DNA of 11,306 nt from the NCBI GenBank assembly GCA_964404035.1, contig CAYOIT010000150.1:1-11306 (forward strand), read 5' to 3'. The notes beneath the pieces were generated by a model. It was not told where the DNA came from. It saw only the letters and a list, made by a program, of their open reading frames with translations, and ran no database searches. This document shows positions 1 through 6,460 of the stretch, piece by piece (positions within the stretch are counted from its first letter, which is position 1; each line of letters begins with the position of its first letter). The DNA comes from CAMBRF01 sp964404035 (GTDB taxonomy: Bacteria > Verrucomicrobiota > Kiritimatiellia > CAIKKV01 > CAITUY01). Position numbers and translations under genes: made by a program.

Positions 1-30
1 TACATGATCAGCGTTCCCTAAATAGCGAAA

Positions 31-35
31 AAGGA
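31..35 (+). promoter_or_regulatory. Ribosome binding site for the apbE-like gene
   Basis: AAGGA lies 6 nt before the ATG at 42 and 9 nt before the adjacent ATG at 45. Both starts are in the same frame and differ by one Met, so the site supports the gene start but does not choose between them. Confidence 0.6.
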
Positions 36-41
36 TGTTGA

Positions 42-1097
42 ATGATGGGACGTCGTGGACTGACGGTGTGGGGAGTTGTTCTGGGGCTTCTTTCGGCCTG
101 CGGCGCCGGGACAGCGCCTGCCGGCCCGCTGCTTCTCACGTGGGAAGGCCGGACCATGGGAACGACTTACATGGTGAAGATCGCAGGGGTTGCCCCGGAA
201 CCCGAACTCACCTCCCGGTTGCAGGCCGCTGTCGAGAAGAGGTTTGGTGAGATCAAGGAGGAGATGTCGCACTATGCGGCTGATAGCGAGCTTTCGCGCT
301 TCAACAACAGTACCTCGCAGGCTCCCATCAAGGTGTCGGCCGAATTCGCCAAGGTGATTCGTCATTCCCTGGCATTGAACCATGATTCCGGCGGCGCCTT
401 CGATCCGACGCTGGGCTGGCTGATCGATCTATGGGGTTTTGGCCCGGCAGGCCGCAAGTATAACCCGCCGACGGACGAGGCGGTCCGGGATTGCATTGCG
501 AAATGCGGAGCCGTTCACTTGAAAGTCACCGCGAACGATGAACTGCAGAAAGACCTGCCCGAGCTAAAACTGAACCTGAGTGCGGTGGCCAAAGGCTACG
601 GGGCTGATGAAGCATCCCTGGTGCTGCGGGAACTGGGTTACACGAATGTGTTCGTCTCCGTCTGTGGGGAGATTGTGGCCTTCGGGACCAATGCGGAAGG
701 CCAGCCTTGGAGGGTGGGGGTGGAGCAGCCGGTTTACGATCTTCCGCGCGGGGCCGCGCTGAGCGGTGTGGTTTCCCTCTCCAACCGGGCGTTGTCGACG
801 TCGGGCGATGCGTACAACTATTTCAAAGATAAGGATGGGCGGGTCTATTCGCACATTCTTGATCCCGCCGTGGGCCGCCCTGCCCGTCACAAGCTTGCCA
901 GTGTCACTGTGATCGCTCCCAACGGGCTTACGGCCGACGGGTTGGCCACCACGCTCTTTGTCATGGGGCCCGAGCGGGGCCTGGCCTGGATCGAGCATCA
1001 CCCCGAATACGCGGCCCTGTTCATTGTCAGAACGGGAGCCGACCAATTCAAGATAGTGCCCAGCACACGTTTTCCGCCGTTCGAATCCATCCAGTGA
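42..1097 (+). CDS. apbE: FAD:protein FMN transferase (ApbE family), lipoprotein
   Basis: ApbE enzymes use FAD to attach FMN covalently to a Thr/Ser of target proteins, such as NqrB/NqrC or RnfG/RnfD subunits, on the periplasmic side of the membrane. The 351-residue product matches the family along its whole length. Visible blocks are GRTMGTTY (36-43), DSELSRFN (81-88), FDPTLGWLIDLWGFGP (120-135), LSAVAKGYGAD (179-189), ALSTSGDAYNYF (250-261), YSHILDP (269-275) and LTADGLATTLF (296-306), where D299 is the expected metal-binding Asp. The N terminus is a lipoprotein signal: basic MMGRR, a hydrophobic stretch, then lipobox LSAC with Cys20. One oddity is VCGE (207-210), where relatives usually have a GGE/GGD motif, so Cys208 replaces a Gly. 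Start: ATG at 42 or 45. No target protein lies in the window. The gene is convergent with the minus-strand ParB-OmpA gene. The family call is very secure; the flavinylated partner is unknown. Confidence 0.95.
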   Translation: MMGRRGLTVWGVVLGLLSACGAGTAPAGPLLLTWEGRTMGTTYMVKIAGVAPEPELTSRLQAAVEKRFGEIKEEMSHYAADSELSRFNNSTSQAPIKVSAEFAKVIRHSLALNHDSGGAFDPTLGWLIDLWGFGPAGRKYNPPTDEAVRDCIAKCGAVHLKVTANDELQKDLPELKLNLSAVAKGYGADEASLVLRELGYTNVFVSVCGEIVAFGTNAEGQPWRVGVEQPVYDLPRGAALSGVVSLSNRALSTSGDAYNYFKDKDGRVYSHILDPAVGRPARHKLASVTVIAPNGLTADGLATTLFVMGPERGLAWIEHHPEYAALFIVRTGADQFKIVPSTRFPPFESIQ

Positions 1098-1106
1098 GAA
1101 GAAGAC

Positions 1107-1127
1107 GGCGGGTCTGGCAGCCCCGCC
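1107..1127. terminator. GC-rich hairpin between convergent genes
   Basis: GGCGGG (1107-1112) pairs with CCCGCC (1122-1127) across a 9-nt loop. It fills the 47-bp gap between the convergent apbE and ParB-OmpA genes, where it could end transcripts from either side. No T-run follows on either strand, so a classical Rho-independent terminator is not proven. It may equally be a REP-like palindrome. Confidence 0.4.
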
Positions 1128-1144
1128 CTACCGCTTGGCGTCGT

Positions 1145-2272
1145 TCACTCCGCGGCAATTCTGAGGGTGACGGTGCGGTTCTTGAGCCGGTTGGCGGGCG
1201 TATCGTTGGGGAAGGGTGTGGCGACATCGGCTTGCGAGGCGGCCGATAGGGCGGTGTTGGTCAGGTCGGCGTCATAGTGCAGGAACTGAACCACACGCGC
1301 GGCCCGAGCCAGTCCCAGGGCGTAGTTGTCGCGATAGGCGCCGCCGCCGCGCACCGGGGTGTCATCGGTATGGCCGCGTACTTCAATGGTGAGGGGCGAC
1401 TCCACTTGTGCCAGGACTTTGGCCAATTCCCGCAATACCTTCTCCGCTTGGGTTGACAGGGTCGTATGGTGCGCGAATACCGGGTCGAGGAAGGTGAGGG
1501 TGGCCGTGTTTCCATCCGTGGCCACTTGAACGCCGTCGATATTCAGTGAGCCGGCCCAGGCGGGGGGGAGACGCGGCGTTGGCTCGGTTGCCTCGGTGTC
1601 TGGCTCGGCTGTCAGTGCGTTGGCGACCGTTGACGGGCCGACGGGGCGATCCGTCTCCTCATCAGTGTTTCCTCCATCAAGGTGGACCGTGCTGTCCCCA
1701 GCGCGGTCAGACGCCGGTAGGGACACCGGCGTCCACCCGGAGGATGTCTCGATCATTCCCGCTGCTCCCATTCCGAGCAGGCAGGCGGACACGGCGATGG
1801 CCGCGAAAGCGGCAGGCAACCGCCAGTCCGTGCGCCAACCAACGGGAACGGGGGACGGTTCGCTCACGGGCAGCGGAGTTGGTGCGGCCAGGGGTTCGGG
1901 GACCGGTGTGGTGCGTCGGTTGGCCTCGGCGGCCAGCACGTCGGTCCCGGCCTGGGGTCTGTTGAGAATCAACGACGGGATGGCCTTCAGTCTCAGGGCC
2001 CGGGCGGCGGCCAGGCGTTGACGTCCGTCAATCACCTCATAACCGGTCTCATTCTTACGGGCCAGAATGGGCTGCAGGATCCCGTGCGTCCGGATGGATT
2101 CCAGCAAGGCCTCGGACGGCACAGCGGGGGAGGCCGACGGATCCACGATGCTACCCGGCGGCAGTTGGAGAAAGCCGCGGTCGGAGGCGGTTGCCAGCGG
2201 GGTATCGACCCGGGCCACTTCGGACATCAAATCGCCGAGACCACGACCAAGCGTTTTACGGGGCATGTTCAT
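1145..2272 (-). CDS. ParB N-terminal-like / single TM / OmpA-MotB-like fusion protein
   Basis: This 375-residue protein joins parts not normally found together. Residues 7-15 (TLGRGLGDL) match the N-terminal ParA-contact motif of chromosomal ParB. Residues ~38-120 resemble the ParB N-terminal domain: ESIRTHGILQPILARKNETG (58-77), then VIDGRQRLAAARAL (80-93), aligning with the GERRxRA region. The helix-turn-helix and dimerisation domains of ParB are absent. A Pro-rich linker (121-144) leads to a positively flanked membrane helix (~152-174). An acidic, low-complexity stretch then leads to an OmpA/MotB-like domain (~243-375) with GHTDDTP (300-306), the RA motif at 323-324, and NRLKNRTV (361-368). 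D303 and R323 correspond to the OmpA residues that bind diaminopimelate. Predicted topology: N terminus in the cytoplasm, C terminus on peptidoglycan. The start overlaps the ParA stop (ATGA) with no clear ribosome site, implying translational coupling; Met3 is an alternative start. Likely role, by inference: an envelope-anchored partner of ParA. The domain calls are strong; the function is unproven. Confidence 0.9.
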   Translation of the reverse strand: MNMPRKTLGRGLGDLMSEVARVDTPLATASDRGFLQLPPGSIVDPSASPAVPSEALLESIRTHGILQPILARKNETGYEVIDGRQRLAAARALRLKAIPSLILNRPQAGTDVLAAEANRRTTPVPEPLAAPTPLPVSEPSPVPVGWRTDWRLPAAFAAIAVSACLLGMGAAGMIETSSGWTPVSLPASDRAGDSTVHLDGGNTDEETDRPVGPSTVANALTAEPDTEATEPTPRLPPAWAGSLNIDGVQVATDGNTATLTFLDPVFAHHTTLSTQAEKVLRELAKVLAQVESPLTIEVRGHTDDTPVRGGGAYRDNYALGLARAARVVQFLHYDADLTNTALSAASQADVATPFPNDTPANRLKNRTVTLRIAAE

Positions 2273-3141
2273 TGGTGGGAAACCACGTTCAAGGGAGTTT
2301 CGCTTTGCGGCGCGTCAAAGACGCGGCGCAAGGCGGCACCCAGCGCCGGCCTGTCGTCGACCTGCTCGGGATGGCGGCGTTGCAGGAACTCGCGAGCCAG
2401 CTGACGGTAGGCCACGGCTCCGGTGCAGTTGGGGTCGTGAAAGATGACGGGTTTCCCGAAGCTGGGCGCCTCGGCCAGGCGCACATTTCTCGGAATCAGG
2501 GTTTCATAAACCTTGCCCCCGTAGTGGGTCACCACTTCCTGAACCACCTGCTGCCCCAGGTTCGTGCGGCCGTCATAGAGGGTCATCACGATCCCCTCGA
2601 TCTCGATGTGCGGGTTGGCGCCGCTCTCGCGCAGCTGGCGGATGACCCGGCTCATGACGGCCAGTCCCTCCAAGGCGAAGTACTCGCACTGGATGGGCAA
2701 GATGACCGTATTGGACGCGGTCAGGACATTCATGGTCAGCATGCCGAGGGTGGGGGAGCAGTCCAGGAGAATGAAGTCGTACTGCCCGAGGGCGACAATG
2801 GGGGCCAACGCTTCCCTGACGCAATGCAGGTAGGCATTGGTGCGGGCGATTTCCACTTCAGCGCCCGACAAGTCGATCTCGGAGGGAATGATATCGAGAT
2901 TGGGAAAGGCGGTGGACTGGATGAGCGCTGCGGCCGCCTGTTGCCCGACGATGGCGGGGTAAAGACTGGCGCCCTGTTGCTTGGCGATCCCCAGTCCGCT
3001 GGTGGCATTGGCCTGAGGATCGAGGTCGACAAGGAGGATGCGTTTCTTGCGTTCCGCCAGGCAGGCAGCGAGATTAATGGCGGTGGTGGTCTTCCCTACG
3101 CCGCCTTTCTGGTTCACAATGCCGATGGTTGTCGTGGCCAT
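2269..3141 (-). CDS. parA: ParA/Soj-family ATPase
   Basis: ParA ATPases dimerise on ATP, bind DNA non-specifically and are released when a ParB-type partner stimulates hydrolysis; this drives chromosome or cargo positioning. The 290-residue protein has the deviant Walker A KGGVGKTT (12-19, signature Lys12, invariant Lys17), Walker A' LLVDLDPQ (36-43), Walker B region FILLDCSPTLG (123-133) and the IPRNVRLAEAPSFGKP block (216-231) conserved in Soj-like proteins. The first ~256 residues match a typical Soj. About 34 extra residues (257-290) follow and look unlike the family core. The start ATG is preceded by AAGGA at 11 nt and by a promoter-like repeat. The stop overlaps the downstream ParB-OmpA start by 4 nt, so the two form an operon. 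MinD is less likely, because the C-terminal extension shows no evident amphipathic membrane-targeting helix and the core is Soj-like. Confidence 0.96.
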   Translation of the reverse strand: MATTTIGIVNQKGGVGKTTTAINLAACLAERKKRILLVDLDPQANATSGLGIAKQQGASLYPAIVGQQAAAALIQSTAFPNLDIIPSEIDLSGAEVEIARTNAYLHCVREALAPIVALGQYDFILLDCSPTLGMLTMNVLTASNTVILPIQCEYFALEGLAVMSRVIRQLRESGANPHIEIEGIVMTLYDGRTNLGQQVVQEVVTHYGGKVYETLIPRNVRLAEAPSFGKPVIFHDPNCTGAVAYRQLAREFLQRRHPEQVDDRPALGAALRRVFDAPQSETPLNVVSHQ

Positions 3142-3152
3142 AATAGTCTCGG

Positions 3153-3157
3153 TCCTT
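3153..3157 (-). promoter_or_regulatory. Ribosome binding site for parA
   Basis: On the minus strand AAGGA ends 11 nt before the parA ATG. The spacing is slightly long but acceptable, and no better candidate lies closer. Confidence 0.5.
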
Positions 3158-3166
3158 GAATCGGGT

Positions 3167-3205
3167 GTCCTTAATACCCTACCCGTGCCGCGGAGTCAGC
3201 GCAAA
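3167..3205. repeat. Copy 1 of a 39-bp dispersed repeat (upstream of parA)
   Basis: This stretch matches 6313-6351 at 36 of 39 positions. Differences are at 3170, 3192 and 3202 relative to the other copy. Both copies lie in the same orientation directly upstream of a minus-strand gene start. The repeat spans the promoter-like boxes described separately, and the 17-bp spacer between them is also almost fully conserved. Confidence 0.9.
3171..3199 (-). promoter_or_regulatory. Candidate sigma-70-type promoter for parA operon
   Basis: Read on the minus strand: -35 CTGACT (3199-3194), 17-bp spacer, -10 TATTAA (3176-3171). Each box matches the consensus at 4 of 6 positions and the spacer is optimal. 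Transcription would begin about 22 nt before the parA ATG, leaving room for the AAGGA ribosome site. A T-rich segment lies just upstream of the -35 box. The same arrangement recurs before the DUF4173 gene. Confidence 0.55.
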
Positions 3206-3220
3206 AAGCAAACAGCCTTT

Positions 3221-3236
3221 CCAGGGGTGGCCCTGG
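3221..3236 (-). terminator. Possible terminator hairpin after the MFS gene
   Basis: CCAGGG (3221-3226) and CCCTGG (3231-3236) form a perfect 6-bp stem with a 4-nt loop, 13 nt downstream of the MFS stop on the minus strand. A T-rich stretch follows only after about 12 nt, so termination here is plausible but weakly supported. It would separate the DUF4173/MFS operon from the parA operon. Confidence 0.35.
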
Positions 3237-3249
3237 GGGTCTGCCGCCT

Positions 3250-4626
3250 TCAACCCGCACGCGACCGCGCGAAAGGCAGGCGGCTCATCAGGTCGGCGCT
3301 CAACTCCTGCAGCGATTCACCCACGTGCCCGCCGTGTTCCCGCGACAGCCGGTTGATCACCAGGAGCGGTGTCAGGAGCAGGAAAATGCGCACCAGAAAT
3401 ACCCACCGGTTCCCATCCAGGAAGAACACGCCCCAATGGCCTTCGAACCCGCCCAGGGAGCGGGCGATGGCCGCCCCGAGAAACGGTCCCACTCCGGCCG
3501 CCATGGTGTTGGCCACGAAGGAGATGTTGATATAGGCGCTCCGGTGTCCTTCCTTCGCGCTGTCGAGCATCATGTCGGTGATCCCCACGCCGATGCCGAA
3601 CAGACACATGCCGTGCAGGACGGCATAGGTCCCGATCAGAACCGGCCAGTGGGCCAGCGCCGGCGAGGCCACCAGCCATAGCAGGTTCACGAGGGCCAAC
3701 GGCGGCAGCAGCAGGACGAAGATGGCCCGGCTGCCGTAGCGGTCGACAAACCGCCCCCATACCGGCAGCATTGCGGCGGCACCGATGGACGCCAGCGTGT
3801 CCATCCAGACCACGACATTATCGCCGGCGCCCAGGGTATCCTTCATGCAGCGCACGGCGAACGGGCCCGGCATGGCCAGCGCCAGGCTGTAGAGGACGCC
3901 GAAGACCACGAAGCTCACAAAAGGGGGATCGCGGAAGGGGACACCCAGCATGCGCCAAAAGGAGGGCCGGTCCTGCCGTATGACGAGCGGCGCTTCAGGG
4001 ATGGCCATAATGCCAAAGGTCATGGCCAGGTTGGCGACCAAGGCAATCAGGAGCATGACCTGGAATCGCATGAGCGTCGGTTCGCGCCCCAGGAAAGCGC
4101 CCGCGCCCCAGGTGCACAGGACCAGCATCAGTTGCCAGGACATGCGCAGCTTTCCGAAAAACCGGCCGCGCGACTCGGCGGGCACATTATCGTCGATGAT
4201 CGGGAACCACCCGGCGAAGCCCAGCGACCGTAACGCCGCGTAGCCGGTCAGGGCCATGCCGCCAAGGATGACGGCAGGGATGGGGCCCCATAGTTTCGCC
4301 GCGAAGGGCAGCAAGGGCGGGAATAGCAGGAAGAAGGACGCCGCGAAATAGAACGGAACCAGCAGTCGCTTCTTGCCGTTGAACTCCACGAGCGGACTCA
4401 CCACCGCCGTGAGAAGGGCCATCATGGGGCCGATGGCAAAGAAAAAGGCCAGCGTCAGATCGGTTACGGCCGGGTTCAGCCGGAGCATGAACAGCGAGAT
4501 GACACGGTCATTCACTCCGGCCCAGAAGAGCATCGAGATGACGGAACACCGGATCACCCAGCGCTGGCCCACGGCCATGTGCTGAGGCGTCAGCGGGGCG
4601 GACTCGGGCCTGATCGTGAGTCTCAT
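3250..4626 (-). CDS. Major facilitator superfamily (MFS) transporter
   Basis: The 458-residue product is an integral inner-membrane protein with about 11-12 hydrophobic segments, for example 59-79, 90-110, 114-134, 164-179, 188-208, 236-254, 300-320, 327-349 and 406-424. MFS-type sequence signs are VPAESRGRFFGKLRM (148-162) between helices of the N-half, and GRFVDRYGSR (291-300), resembling the motif-A loop at the start of the C-half. HRSAYINISFVANTM (361-375) followed by GPFLGAAIA (380-388) is typical of the late helices. The substrate cannot be told from sequence. Its ATG overlaps the TGA of the upstream membrane gene (ATGA), implying coupled translation and perhaps related roles at the membrane. 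The cytoplasmic C-terminal tail (~425-458) is basic and polar. The MFS call is strong; solute export or uptake is open. Confidence 0.88.
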   Translation of the reverse strand: MRLTIRPESAPLTPQHMAVGQRWVIRCSVISMLFWAGVNDRVISLFMLRLNPAVTDLTLAFFFAIGPMMALLTAVVSPLVEFNGKKRLLVPFYFAASFFLLFPPLLPFAAKLWGPIPAVILGGMALTGYAALRSLGFAGWFPIIDDNVPAESRGRFFGKLRMSWQLMLVLCTWGAGAFLGREPTLMRFQVMLLIALVANLAMTFGIMAIPEAPLVIRQDRPSFWRMLGVPFRDPPFVSFVVFGVLYSLALAMPGPFAVRCMKDTLGAGDNVVVWMDTLASIGAAAMLPVWGRFVDRYGSRAIFVLLLPPLALVNLLWLVASPALAHWPVLIGTYAVLHGMCLFGIGVGITDMMLDSAKEGHRSAYINISFVANTMAAGVGPFLGAAIARSLGGFEGHWGVFFLDGNRWVFLVRIFLLLTPLLVINRLSREHGGHVGESLQELSADLMSRLPFARSRAG

Positions 4627-6308
4627 GGGCAGCCACTCAGGTCATAGTCCGACTTCAGGCGGCTGCGCGCGGCTTCCCAGCGATCGGCAGGCACGATGGA
4701 CTGGAGTCGCCCCCGGACGGGGCGCAGGTGTTTCAGGGCCCACCAGGAGGACGCCTGCCACCGGGTCCAGGGTTCGGCTTGAGCCTTCTCCAGGCGCAAG
4801 AGGTGCAGGCCCAGGATGCCGGCAATACCTTCCCGAACCAGTTTCTCCTTCGCCGCATCGTCGTCCTGCCGCTGATAGTCGAGTAGTGGAATGAGGGCTG
4901 GCAGGGCATCGGCCGGCAATTCCTTCAGGCATACAGGCCATAGGGCATGGGGTTTTTCCTCCTGGATTCTGGCCACATTGTACGTGGCGCAAACCCACCC
5001 GTGCGGAGTTAGGACCAGTACCACCAGCCCGACGGCGAACGCCACGATGTACCGGCGCAACAACCACAGCGCGTTACGATTGGCATGAACTTTCACGGCC
5101 ATGATGCCGATTCCGGTCATGACGAGCAGCGAGCCATAGACGCCGGTGAGCAGCAGGTGCGTGAGGCCGCTGTAGTCGATGTACATGTCAATCCGGCGGA
5201 GCGTGCCCACGGCAAGCACGGTGTTCTGCGCGATCCACACGTAGGCCAGGCCCTTCAGCCGACCGCTGTGCTCATGGAAGTTGAGCTCGTTCCAGAAAAT
5301 GAACCCCAGCACTACCGAGCTCAGGAACAGCCCGAAGGTCAGCCAGCCGCACCCCGCGTGGGTGTAGGCCGTCCAGTTGATTCCGGCCGGCAGCGTTCCT
5401 TTGAAATACAGGTAGACCGCATCCATGGCGTTATAGCCCAGAAAGACCACATTGACGCAGACGAGAGTGGCGCAGGCGGTAAGGAAATTGGCCTGATCCT
5501 TCCGGGCGAGTTCGCGGGGTTCAAGGTTGATGTCCAGGTCCATGAGCCGGTCAATCGTGAGGGAGCGAACGGCGGGCCGGATGAGCGTGGCAAAGACCAG
5601 CAGCCATGCGCCCCAGAAAAGTGACCGGCGGACGTTCAGGTACTCGCTTAGATTCGTCAGGACGTCCATGAAGGAGTTCCACACCTTCGTGAAGCCGCGC
5701 GCCATCACGGGGTTGGCCGCGGTGAAGACGATCAGGAAGAGCACGGTGACCGCAAAAGGGATGAGTATCACTTTTGCCGGCAGGGGGTGTCTGGCGGTTG
5801 TCTGGGTGGCACGGCGGCGTGCGACGGCGTGGCCGTACAGTCGCACAGGCGCCTGGCTGATGGATTCGGCGGCCGCCCAGAGACACTCCAGAAACGCCCA
5901 GTCCGGCCTCCACAGACGCACGGCGAGGAGGAAGATCGATCCCGTGGCTACCATGATCGCCAGCCACCACGCCGACCAGACCAGGATCGCCGCGAGCGCC
6001 AGGATGACGACGCCGGCTTTCAGCGGCTGAAGAGCCGACGGCAGGCCTTTCAGGGCCAGCAGCGTGAGGAAAGTGGTGAGCAACAAAGCGGCGCCACCTG
6101 TCCCTCCGGCTGTGCGATAGAGGCAGACATCAGCCAGAAGCGTCAGCAGTAGGAGCGCCGCCGTGTCCTGTCGACGTAGTGGCAGGCCAAAGCACTCGGC
6201 GCGCTCGGCGGCCAACTTGTCGCCAGCAGGCGGAACCGCCGGGGGAAGAGGCGGTGGGGGAAGGGGCGGCGGTGTGGCGGCGCCGGGTTGGGCATTCTGC
6301 TCGTTCAT
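4623..6308 (-). CDS. DUF4173/DUF4153-type polytopic membrane protein
   Basis: The 561-residue protein starts with a Pro-rich cytoplasmic-looking segment (13-27). About 11 hydrophobic segments follow, including 50-64, 72-87, 98-130, 178-197, 228-244, 273-291, 319-338, 352-369, 383-405 and 419-434. A soluble C-terminal tail of about 120 residues is rich in Trp, Arg and Leu. The stretches FLGYNAMDAVYLYFKGTLPAGI (split here at 289-300 and 301-310), YTHAGCGWLTF (315-325) and RRIDMYIDYSGLTHL (371-385) match my memory of the DUF4173 family, which has no established biochemical role. It is the first gene of an operon with the MFS gene, to which it is coupled by an ATGA overlap. No ribosome site precedes its ATG, and the predicted -10 box lies only 8 nt away, so the mRNA may be leaderless. 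The family assignment is fairly sure; the function is unknown. Confidence 0.8.
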   Translation of the reverse strand: MNEQNAQPGAATPPPLPPPPLPPAVPPAGDKLAAERAECFGLPLRRQDTAALLLLTLLADVCLYRTAGGTGGAALLLTTFLTLLALKGLPSALQPLKAGVVILALAAILVWSAWWLAIMVATGSIFLLAVRLWRPDWAFLECLWAAAESISQAPVRLYGHAVARRRATQTTARHPLPAKVILIPFAVTVLFLIVFTAANPVMARGFTKVWNSFMDVLTNLSEYLNVRRSLFWGAWLLVFATLIRPAVRSLTIDRLMDLDINLEPRELARKDQANFLTACATLVCVNVVFLGYNAMDAVYLYFKGTLPAGINWTAYTHAGCGWLTFGLFLSSVVLGFIFWNELNFHEHSGRLKGLAYVWIAQNTVLAVGTLRRIDMYIDYSGLTHLLLTGVYGSLLVMTGIGIMAVKVHANRNALWLLRRYIVAFAVGLVVLVLTPHGWVCATYNVARIQEEKPHALWPVCLKELPADALPALIPLLDYQRQDDDAAKEKLVREGIAGILGLHLLRLEKAQAEPWTRWQASSWWALKHLRPVRGRLQSIVPADRWEAARSRLKSDYDLSGCP

Positions 6309-6312
6309 GGGG

Positions 6313-6351
6313 GTCTTTAATACCCTACCCGTGCCGCAGAGTCAGCGGAAA
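6313..6351. repeat. Copy 2 of a 39-bp dispersed repeat (upstream of DUF4173 gene)
   Basis: This is the second copy of the element at 3167-3205, with 36 of 39 positions identical and the same orientation. It begins 4 bp from the DUF4173 start codon, much closer than copy 1 is to parA (25 bp). Flanking sequences are not similar, which limits the duplication to this short block. Confidence 0.9.
6317..6345 (-). promoter_or_regulatory. Candidate sigma-70-type promoter for the DUF4173/MFS operon
   Basis: On the minus strand: -35 CTGACT (6345-6340), 17-bp spacer, -10 TATTAA (6322-6317), the same boxes as before parA. Only 8 nt separate the -10 box from the ATG. Transcription from this promoter would start at or within 1-2 nt of the start codon, consistent with the missing ribosome site. 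Confidence 0.5.
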
Positions 6352-6436
6352 TTTGCTTTTGGGGGGATTCCCAATCCCTTTCCGATATTGCGAAGCAAGA
6401 GAAAAGCCGGCAAAGGCTGGTTCTTCTTTTTCCCAG

Positions 6437-6452
6437 GCGGGCTCTTGCCCGC
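6437..6452. repeat. Perfect GC-rich hairpin in the divergent intergenic region
   Basis: GCGGGC (6437-6442) and GCCCGC (6447-6452) form a 6-bp stem around a TCTT loop. It sits between divergent operons, where no transcript from a neighbouring gene needs to end. This favours a REP-like palindrome or leader structure over a terminator. Confidence 0.5.
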
Positions 6453-6460
6453 AACCCAAT

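Noticed and set aside
1..41. Possible 3' end of an upstream gene, with stop at 19-21 (frame 1) or at 39-41 (frame 3, TGA abutting the ATG at 42)
   Set aside because: Only 6-12 codons would be visible, and neither tail can be recognised, so no gene is called.
1145..3141. ParA plus partner taken as a plasmid-type partition locus
   Set aside because: The surrounding genes (parE, parC, ychF) are chromosomal housekeeping genes. No replication gene or parS-like iterons are seen, and the partner has no DNA-binding domain.
2191..3159. Long plus-strand open frame of 322 codons
   Set aside because: It lies opposite parA, which has all ATPase motifs. The frame is kept open by GC-rich antisense codons and matches no known family.
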